NCBI GenBank assembly: GCA_023414875.1 | Contig: JAEZMV010000028.1 | Coordinates: 310,001-374,000, forward strand | DNA from: Bacillota bacterium | Lineage (GTDB): Bacteria > Bacillota > Clostridia > Lachnospirales > Lachnospiraceae | Length of the DNA stretch: 64,000 bases | Reading direction: 5' to 3' | Shown here: positions 56,684 to 64,000 of the stretch, one piece after another | Numbering within the stretch: the stretch's first letter is position 1 | Layout: the number at the start of each line of letters is the position of its first letter | Made by a program: the position numbers and the translations under genes | The notes under the pieces: generated by a model | Database searches by the model: none | The model's input: only the letters and a program-made list of their open reading frames with translations | What the model was told of the DNA's origin: nothing

Positions 56684-57292
56684 CTATACAATGATAGCAT
56701 TAGCAAAGAATTCCGGCAAATGGAAATTAAAGGTTGGGGAATCAATTGGGGTAAAGCTTCCATAATGCTCGATGGGCAGCTTACTTGCACAAATTTTATA
56801 AAAATTACATCGAATGATATCCCCCGGCTCAAAGTGTTCCTTTCCAAAAAGATCCATCACATATTGGAGTGAAATATGAACTTCTACGGTCCAAGCATCC
56901 TCTGTGATTGATGCTTGGCAGGTGCAGGGAGCAGTGGTGAAATTTGTGAATACCTGTCTTCCCGGTGGCTTTTGCCCAAAACGATTAAGCATAGCACCAT
57001 TTGCATTCATTTCGATATTAACATAAGTGTTTTTCCCGCTATCAGGAGCAAAATCGAAGAACACTTCCATAGCACTATCTTGGAAAACTGGGTCTTCATC
57101 CTGATAGAAAGTGCGAAGAGGATCTTTTTCTTCACAGGTCATCAAAACGATAAATTCTTTGCCCTTTAGATAAGCCATTCGTCCATATGTAACAGGGCGA
57201 TAATCGCCTCCCCAATTATAACAATCAACATGAAAAGTGGGACAGTTATTTAGTTCGGATTTATCTAGGATTGTATGAAGCTCATAATTCAT
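56684..57292 (-). CDS. CBM9-like carbohydrate-binding protein
   Basis: 202 residues, no signal peptide. A beta-sandwich of the family 9-like/DOMON type: PVTYGRMAYLKGKEFIVLM at the start, DSAMEVFFDFAPDSGKNTYVNIEMN in the middle, and a C-terminal FHLPEFF. Such modules bind sugars; in cytoplasmic stand-alone form the role is unknown. AGGAGG lies 7 nt before ATG 57292. It is the only gene of the locus on the minus strand and diverges from the maturase gene over a LacI-type palindrome. Confidence 0.75.
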   Translation of the reverse strand: MNYELHTILDKSELNNCPTFHVDCYNWGGDYRPVTYGRMAYLKGKEFIVLMTCEEKDPLRTFYQDEDPVFQDSAMEVFFDFAPDSGKNTYVNIEMNANGAMLNRFGQKPPGRQVFTNFTTAPCTCQASITEDAWTVEVHISLQYVMDLFGKEHFEPGDIIRCNFYKICASKLPIEHYGSFTPIDSPTFNFHLPEFFANAIIV

Positions 57293-57371
57293 TGCATTGC
57301 CTCCTAAGGATTTTGGTTTATTAACTATATTATTATACAAAACGAAGTATTAATTGCGATAAGTTTTCTAG

Positions 57372-57383
57372 GCAAACGTTTGC
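57372..57383. promoter_or_regulatory. LacI-family operator palindrome
   Basis: Perfect 12-bp palindrome GCAAACGTTTGC with the central CG typical of LacI/GalR operators. It lies between the divergent CBM9-like gene and the sulfatase-maturase gene. Candidate site for the regulator at 47033 or for CcpA. Confidence 0.6.
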
Positions 57384-57425
57384 GTAAATGATAAAATAGA
57401 AGCATAGAGAATAGGAGTTTGTAAT

Positions 57426-58568
57426 ATGCCTAATTTAATGATATTATTAAAACCTGCATCCGGTATATGCAATTTGAATTGTCAATATTGCTTTTATTAT
57501 GATGTTATGAATCGTAGAGAAATTGAAAGCTATGGTTTCATGTCCTTGGAAACCTTAGAACAAGTGGTGAAGAGGGCCTTTGAATATGTAGAGCATTCGG
57601 TTACTTTTGCATTTCAGGGAGGAGAACCAACGCTGATAGGATTACCTTTTTATCAGAAGCTTATTAGGTTGGTAGAGCAGTATAATAGCAAGAATATCCG
57701 GGTTTCCTATGCAATACAAACCAATGGAATAAAAATTGATCAAAGCTGGGCGGAGTTCTTTAAGAAACATAATTTTTTAGTCGGATTATCGATGGATGGA
57801 CCAAAGGAAATCCATGATATAAATCGAACAGATGCTTTGCGCAACGGAACTTTTCTTAAGGTTGATAAAGCCGGTAAACTACTAACACAGTATGGGGTTG
57901 ATATTAATGTACTATGTGTAGTCAGTAAGAATGTTGCAAAGCATCCAACCAGAGTCTACGAATTTTTCAAGAAGAATCATTATACATACCTTCAGTTTAT
58001 TCCGTGCTTGGATGCCTTGGGTGAAAAGTCTGGGATGAAAAAATATTCGCTGTTACCGAAAGATTACGGGCAATTTTTATGTCAGTTATTTGATTTGTGG
58101 TATCGGGATTTCAAAAATGGAATTAGAATCAGTATTCGTATGTTTGATAATCTTTTGTCTATGCTACTTGGCTATCCACCGGAAAGCTGTGATATGTATG
58201 GACAATGTTCTATGAATGCAGTTATAGAAGGGGACGGAGCAGTTTACCCATGTGATTTCTATGTATTGGACGAATGGAACATGGGTAATATCAACGAAAT
58301 TGGTTTTGAAGAGCTGAAGACTAAAAGTAATGGTAGACAATTTGTTGAGCTTTCTCTTGAGAAGGATCATAAATGCAGATCCTGTGAGTTTTTTTGTATA
58401 TGCCGATCCGGCTGCAGAAGACACAAAGAACCAATGCTTGATGGTAAACCGGGGATAAATTACTTTTGTGATTCTTATAAAACCTTTTATACCTATACCT
58501 TACCTCGATTTAATGAAATAGCTGGAATAATCTATAGAGAAATAAAAAGAAAGCAATCGTTTGAATAG
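57426..58568 (+). CDS. Anaerobic sulfatase-maturating radical SAM enzyme (anSME)
   Basis: 380 residues. Radical SAM cluster C15-x3-C19-x2-C22 (ICNLNCQYCFYY), then FAFQGGEPTL and the IQTNG motif. The SPASM domain at the C-terminus carries the Cys-rich CSMNAV...CDFYV, CRSCEFFCICRSGC and CDSYK segments that hold two auxiliary 4Fe-4S clusters. It converts the active-site Cys of sulfatases to formylglycine without oxygen, here most likely Cys 52 of the sulfatase at 48086. AGGAG precedes the ATG. Confidence 0.93.
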   Translation: MPNLMILLKPASGICNLNCQYCFYYDVMNRREIESYGFMSLETLEQVVKRAFEYVEHSVTFAFQGGEPTLIGLPFYQKLIRLVEQYNSKNIRVSYAIQTNGIKIDQSWAEFFKKHNFLVGLSMDGPKEIHDINRTDALRNGTFLKVDKAGKLLTQYGVDINVLCVVSKNVAKHPTRVYEFFKKNHYTYLQFIPCLDALGEKSGMKKYSLLPKDYGQFLCQLFDLWYRDFKNGIRISIRMFDNLLSMLLGYPPESCDMYGQCSMNAVIEGDGAVYPCDFYVLDEWNMGNINEIGFEELKTKSNGRQFVELSLEKDHKCRSCEFFCICRSGCRRHKEPMLDGKPGINYFCDSYKTFYTYTLPRFNEIAGIIYREIKRKQSFE

Positions 58569-58656
58569 ATATATTAGCATTTTTTATTATAATTAAATGC
58601 AATTTAACTATCAAAGAAGGATTGTAACAAATGATATAGTAGAAAGTAGGTAGGAC

Positions 58657-59808
58657 ATGAACAATTACATAATAAAAAATGGAGCTATATACATGGAGGG
58701 CCGCTTCCAAAATGCCAATCTGATAATACAAAACGGTATCGTCAAGGAGATTACCATAAAAAATGATGAACCTGACGGGTATGAAATATATGATGCAGAT
58801 GGGCAATATATTGTTCCTGGTTTTATTGATATTCATACGCACGGAGCAGTGAATGTTGATGTAAATGCAGCAACTGCAGAGGACCTTCAAAGGCTAAGCC
58901 ATTATTTTGCGACACAGGGAACGACCTCCTGGCTATGCTCCGTATTAACTGATACTAGAGAACAAACCTTATGGTGCATTGATCAATATAATCAGCAAAA
59001 AGATTTGGTGAATGAAGGAGCAAAGTTGATCGGTATTCATTTGGAAGGTCCCTTTTTGTGTTCTGCATATAAAGGAGCAATGCCAGAGCATCTATTGATA
59101 CCACCGAATTTAGATTTAGTTAAAGAATACCAAAGAGTAGCCAAGGGCGATGTAAAATATATGACAATATCTCCGGAGATAGAAGGTGCTCCTGAATTTA
59201 TCAAGGAACTAAAGAAATTAGATATCGTAGTTGCTATCGGACATTCGGGCGCGGATTACGAAACAGCAATGCAGTGTATTGAGAATGGTGCTACCTGTGC
59301 AACTCATACCTTCAATGCCATGAAGCTAATGCATCAGCATTATCCTGCCATAATGGGTGCTGTATTAGAATCAGATATTTATTGTGAAGCCATCTGTGAT
59401 GGTAGACATCTTCATCCTGCGGTTTTCCGTATTCTTTTAAAGACAAAGGGGATGGATAGGGTAATAGCGGTTACGGATTCTATCATGGCAACCGGATTGC
59501 CGGATGGGCACTATAAATTAGGAGTAAATGATATCATAGTTGTTGATGGTGATGCACAGCTCGCCAATGGTCATACCCGTGCAGGGAGTACACTTACAAC
59601 AGGGAATGCACTAAAGAATATGATTAATTTTACCAATCGGCCTTTAGAGGAGGTAATCCGATTGTTAACAGAAAATCCCGCTAAAATGCTTGGCATCTAT
59701 GATAAAACGGGCTCGATTGCAGTTGATAAATATGCAGATATTGTAGTACTAAATTCGGACTATGATGTAATCGATAGCTTTGTACAGGGTAAATTAATTA
59801 ATAAATAG
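58657..59808 (+). CDS. nagA: N-acetylglucosamine-6-phosphate deacetylase
   Basis: 383 residues, amidohydrolase TIM barrel. Metal motif HTHG with His 60 and 62, HLEGPF (catalytic-site Glu), GHSGAD, THTFNAMK and the catalytic Asp in VTDSI. It removes acetate from GlcNAc-6-P, or GalNAc-6-P in AgaA-type relatives, leaving an aminosugar phosphate for the SIS protein. GTAGGTAGGAC precedes the ATG. It ends the locus 89 bp after the maturase, with a bidirectional hairpin after it. Confidence 0.94.
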   Translation: MNNYIIKNGAIYMEGRFQNANLIIQNGIVKEITIKNDEPDGYEIYDADGQYIVPGFIDIHTHGAVNVDVNAATAEDLQRLSHYFATQGTTSWLCSVLTDTREQTLWCIDQYNQQKDLVNEGAKLIGIHLEGPFLCSAYKGAMPEHLLIPPNLDLVKEYQRVAKGDVKYMTISPEIEGAPEFIKELKKLDIVVAIGHSGADYETAMQCIENGATCATHTFNAMKLMHQHYPAIMGAVLESDIYCEAICDGRHLHPAVFRILLKTKGMDRVIAVTDSIMATGLPDGHYKLGVNDIIVVDGDAQLANGHTRAGSTLTTGNALKNMINFTNRPLEEVIRLLTENPAKMLGIYDKTGSIAVDKYADIVVLNSDYDVIDSFVQGKLINK

Positions 59809-59814
59809 ATTACT

Positions 59815-59846
59815 ACAAAAGGCAGCTAATTTTGGCTGCCTTTTGT
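59815..59846. terminator. Bidirectional terminator nagA/tetR
   Basis: Perfect stem ACAAAAGGCAGC / GCTGCCTTTTGT; the tetR stop codon lies inside it. Confidence 0.9.
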
Positions 59847-60464
59847 TGCTTTTAAACCATAAAGCAATATGTTAAAGTGCTCGATCAACTGCCCCTTAAA
59901 ATCATAATCGGGATAACGGATACACCATTCAAAAACAATACCCCTAATAGCTAAGATTAAGTGTTTTGCTAGGGCTTCAACAGGTATATCTTCCCTTAGC
60001 TCTCCTCCACTGACTTCTTTTTCCAAAGTTTCAGAGACTATTCTATAAAGCTCCCGGCTATAGTCCATTGCAGCAGTAGTATCAATAGTTTTTGTTAAGT
60101 GAGACTTATATAATATTCTCATATTTTCCAGTCCAATTTTATTTTCAATATAATCTGCAATTCTTTCAGCTAATAAAATTAAAATATCAAAGAAGTTTTT
60201 ATTATCAGAAAGTGATACTAAAAAGGTTGAATAATCTTTATCCGCCATATTTGTGTATGCATTCACCATTTCTACGATAAGTGCATCCTTGGATTCGTAA
60301 TGCACATAAAAAGAACCCTTCGATACACCTGCGGCTACTACGATAGAATCTACGCTTACATTTTCTATTCCATGTTCCTGGGCTAATTGGCTAGCTGCTT
60401 CAAAAATTTTTCTTTTTGTTTCTGCTGCATGTAAATTTCTTTTATTTGTATTCTCCTTATTCAT
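59826..60464 (-). CDS. TetR-family transcriptional regulator
   Basis: 212 residues. An N-terminal HTH (VSVDSIVVAAGVSKGSFYVHYESKDALIV) and an all-helical ligand-binding domain (about 60-205). It is divergent from the surface protein gene at 60681, which it may control. GGGAG lies 8 nt before the ATG, within one unit of a 21-bp tandem duplication. Ligand unknown. Confidence 0.9.
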   Translation of the reverse strand: MNKENTNKRNLHAAETKRKIFEAASQLAQEHGIENVSVDSIVVAAGVSKGSFYVHYESKDALIVEMVNAYTNMADKDYSTFLVSLSDNKNFFDILILLAERIADYIENKIGLENMRILYKSHLTKTIDTTAAMDYSRELYRIVSETLEKEVSGGELREDIPVEALAKHLILAIRGIVFEWCIRYPDYDFKGQLIEHFNILLYGLKATKGSQN

Positions 60465-60466
60465 AG

Positions 60467-60507
60467 TATACTCCCTACAATTTCATATATACTCCCTACA
60501 ATTTCCT
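60467..60507 (-). repeat. 21-bp tandem duplication in the tetR leader
   Basis: The sequence TATACTCCCTACAATTTC occurs twice with period 21. On the minus strand each copy supplies a GTAGGGAG ribosome-site-like stretch; only the inner one is at the right distance from the ATG. Confidence 0.85.
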
Positions 60508-60513
60508 ATAATA

Positions 60514-60542
60514 TTGACTTTGTATTCAATTCAAGATATAAT
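60514..60542 (+). promoter_or_regulatory. Promoter of the CWB2-NHL surface protein gene
   Basis: TTGACT, a 17-bp spacer and TATAAT, nearly consensus, leading to a 5' leader of about 130 nt. It lies between tetR and its divergent neighbour. Confidence 0.7.
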
Positions 60543-60680
60543 ATGACTACATTAAGTGACTACGGTCATTGAAATTATTATAGTAGTAATTAACACAATT
60601 ATAGCTCATTATTTCATTTATTTCTATTAATAATTAACAATATGTACTTAATGCTGTAGTAAGAAAAGGAGGGTACGGGT

Positions 60681-62780
60681 ATGGGAAAAGGTACCAGACA
60701 TAAAGTCGCTGTCTTAGCTTTAATCTTTTTATTAATTAGTAATACTCTGGTTTGCCAGAATGTGAAGGCAGTTGAACTGAGTTCAATGGAAAGAGTAGTA
60801 GGAGCAACGGATATAGATACTGCATTTGAGATTGCATTAAAACTCAATCCCAGCATAGCTCCTGCTGTTATTCTTGCCAGCACTGCCAATTACTATGATG
60901 CTTTAGCAGGGATACCTTTAGCGCAGCAAAAACAAGCTCCTATATTATGGGTAGGGCCTACACCGCAGAAAAGCGAAGCTGTCTTCAATTATATTAAGGA
61001 TCATTGTGATACGAAGGGTACGATCTATATTCTTGGAAATAATAAAAGTATTCCAAAAAGCTTTGAAACAGCTCTTAAGGAACTAGGGTATAAACAGAAA
61101 CAAATCGTGCGTTTGGGAGGAAGTAATCACTATGAAACGGCCACCAAAATCGCTAAACATGTGGAGTATAAGGGTAATCCTGTCATCATTTCATCCGGAG
61201 AGAATTACTCTCAAATTGCTGGTATAGCGGCAATGGCAGTAGCTAAGGAAAGTCCTATATTGTTCTTATCTTCAAAAGGAGAGATTCCGAAAAGTGTAGT
61301 TAGTTATTTAAACACGATTAGTAAGAAAGATAAAATCTCCATTCTGATGATTGGTGATACAAAGGCCATCCCTAATAGATTGGTATCCGAACTAAAATCT
61401 AAGGTAGCAGGATTAGGTAATGACAGTATTACTCGTATTAGCGGAAAATCCCCATATGATTTAATGGCAAAGGTCAACGAGCAAATTTGGTTCAATGAAT
61501 CACAGGAGGATGGAAACGAGATACCTATATCAGGAATCACCTTGACTACAGGCAAGAATTACATAAATGCCATATCAGGAGCAGTCTTAGCTGCTCGAAG
61601 TAATACACCACTTATATTTATTGATGAAACAATTCCGAAGGGTAGTCTAAAGCTATTGCAGGACATTCAAAGTTGGAATGAGCGGACAACTATTTCTTTT
61701 CGGCAAGTGACAATTCTTGGAGGTGTAGATGACTTATCACTAAAAGCTATTGCGGAGGCGGATAGTCTGTTTACTCTAGGCAAACCCTTAGAGGGCAATG
61801 CTCAGGTCTGGACCTATGTAGAAATGCATCCATCGATTGAACTAAACTATGGGGTGATAGGTGAAGATTATTCTATTATCCTATCTGATAGCTATTACCA
61901 TACGCTTTATTATTTGAACAAGGATACGGGAAGCCTTTCTCTTATTAATAGGAGCGATTTTTATGATGAGTACGGGAGGCCTTTGGGAGCCTTTCAGGAT
62001 GGGTTAATAACTGAATCAATGTTCAATTCTCCCAGTGGGATAGCCGTTGATCAGGAAGGAACCCTCTATATAGCCGATACAGGCAATGGAGCAATCCGTA
62101 CAATAGATCAAAATTGGAATGTAAAAACCTTGGTAAAAGGATTAAAGCATCCTACAGGAATTGCAATAAACAGCAAAGGAGAAATATTCGTTACTGAAAC
62201 TCTCAATCATCGGATTTTAAAGATAGACCCTTTAGGAAACTGGACAGTCTTTGCAGGAGGGGGATATTCAACTATTAATGGAGAACCAGTGGGAGCATTT
62301 GCTGATGGAAAGGGAGAGCAAGCTAAATTCAATGAACCACAGGGTTTAGCAATGGATTATGAGGATAATTTATATGTTGCTGATTCAGCTAATCAGCGTA
62401 TTAGAAGAGTGAATGCAGAGGGAATAGTATCAACAATTGCCGGATCAGGGGTAGAGCTTATGAAAAGCACTTCATATATAATTGGAGGATATCAAGACGG
62501 AATTGGTGAAACTGCTCAATTTAACTTCCCTATGGGTCTAGCTGTAGGATCGGATAAAACCATATATGTAGCAGATACCTATAACAACTGCATAAGAATG
62601 ATTACTCCGGAAGGTGTGGTCAGCACCCTAGCAGGTAGTATGGATTCAGGTGATAGAAATGGAAATGCAGCTCTTGCCCAATTCAGTCATCCAAGTGATG
62701 TTTTGTATTTGGAGAATGGAAGTTTAATTATATTGGATAAAGGCAATGCTCTGTTGCGCATCTATCAACCACCACAATAA
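60681..62780 (+). CDS. Surface protein with cell-wall-binding repeats (CWB2) and NHL propeller
   Basis: 699 residues. Signal peptide with cleavage after VKA (about residue 30). Three CWB2 repeats (about 37-365; hallmark R[VI]xGxxxYxTA, here RLGGSNHYETATKIA, and ILGGVDDLS) that non-covalently anchor proteins to the wall. Then a linker and four to five NHL blades (about 440-695: PSGIAVDQEGTLYIADTGN, NEPQGLAMDYEDNLYVADSAN). An exported wall-bound propeller is thus predicted. AGGAGGG precedes the ATG. The next gene, 25 bp on, also encodes an exported protein. Confidence 0.88.
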   Translation: MGKGTRHKVAVLALIFLLISNTLVCQNVKAVELSSMERVVGATDIDTAFEIALKLNPSIAPAVILASTANYYDALAGIPLAQQKQAPILWVGPTPQKSEAVFNYIKDHCDTKGTIYILGNNKSIPKSFETALKELGYKQKQIVRLGGSNHYETATKIAKHVEYKGNPVIISSGENYSQIAGIAAMAVAKESPILFLSSKGEIPKSVVSYLNTISKKDKISILMIGDTKAIPNRLVSELKSKVAGLGNDSITRISGKSPYDLMAKVNEQIWFNESQEDGNEIPISGITLTTGKNYINAISGAVLAARSNTPLIFIDETIPKGSLKLLQDIQSWNERTTISFRQVTILGGVDDLSLKAIAEADSLFTLGKPLEGNAQVWTYVEMHPSIELNYGVIGEDYSIILSDSYYHTLYYLNKDTGSLSLINRSDFYDEYGRPLGAFQDGLITESMFNSPSGIAVDQEGTLYIADTGNGAIRTIDQNWNVKTLVKGLKHPTGIAINSKGEIFVTETLNHRILKIDPLGNWTVFAGGGYSTINGEPVGAFADGKGEQAKFNEPQGLAMDYEDNLYVADSANQRIRRVNAEGIVSTIAGSGVELMKSTSYIIGGYQDGIGETAQFNFPMGLAVGSDKTIYVADTYNNCIRMITPEGVVSTLAGSMDSGDRNGNAALAQFSHPSDVLYLENGSLIILDKGNALLRIYQPPQ

Positions 62781-62805
62781 TACGGAGGAAGAGAGGTGTA
62801 CCTAG

Positions 62806-64000
<1,195 letters not shown>

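Noticed and set aside
47033..59808. Sulfoquinovose pathway
   Set aside because: The cluster has NagA, a SIS aminosugar enzyme and a formylglycine sulfatase, which fit sulfate-ester aminosugars; no recognisable sulfoquinovosidase or sulfo-sugar transaldolase is present.

Overview
The window comes from a low-GC, anaerobic, probably endospore-forming Firmicute, most likely a Lachnospiraceae (Lachnoclostridium / Anaerocolumna / C. phytofermentans-like). The reasons are the oxygen-sensitive enzymes (class III ribonucleotide reductase, pyruvate phosphate dikinase, anaerobic sulfatase maturase), a CwlD-type spore-cortex amidase, strong AGGAGG ribosome sites, TTGACA/TATAAT promoters, and the era-yqzL-recO gene order. 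No rRNA, tRNA, CRISPR array, integrase or transposase was seen.

Layout. 0-4.5 kb: end of a ZIP metal transporter; an orphan Na+-pump decarboxylase beta/gamma pair facing a membrane pyrophosphatase. 4.7-15.3 kb: TPR lipoprotein, hflX, then nucleotide and amino-acid genes (nrdD behind paired NrdR boxes, thyA, folA, ilvE, guaB). 15.3-18.2 kb: a 41-bp-period tandem repeat array behind guaB, then two copies of a 106-bp palindromic element bracketing a kinase-like gene, an amidase and a small gene. 18.2-35.5 kb: a chemoreceptor without a signalling domain, dCMP deaminase, pyk, purH, a cold-shock gene, an M16C protease, era-yqzL-recO, glyQS and ppdK. 35.5-46.7 kb: an accessory region of AraC regulators, a decayed ABC exporter operon, VOC, GNAT, NHL and amidase genes. 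Four remnants of the 3' end of ppdK are scattered through it. 47.0-59.8 kb: a sulfated amino-sugar catabolic locus. 59.8-64 kb: a TetR gene and two surface-protein genes, the last running off the window.

How the genes work together. nrdD, thyA, folA and the dCMP deaminase supply deoxynucleotides, and guaB and purH supply purines. The membrane pyrophosphatase, ppdK and pyk fit the pyrophosphate-linked energy economy common in this group. In the 47-60 kb locus a LacI regulator heads a sulfatase, an ABC sugar importer, a class II aldolase, a SIS-domain aminosugar isomerase, a fucose-isomerase-like enzyme, the radical SAM enzyme that activates the sulfatase, and NagA. The simplest reading is desulfation, import, deacetylation, deamination and aldol cleavage of a sulfated N-acetylhexosamine. 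No sugar kinase is in view.

The most unusual structures are the ppdK 3'-end remnants punctuating the accessory region, the guaB-linked repeat array, and the paired 106-bp element.
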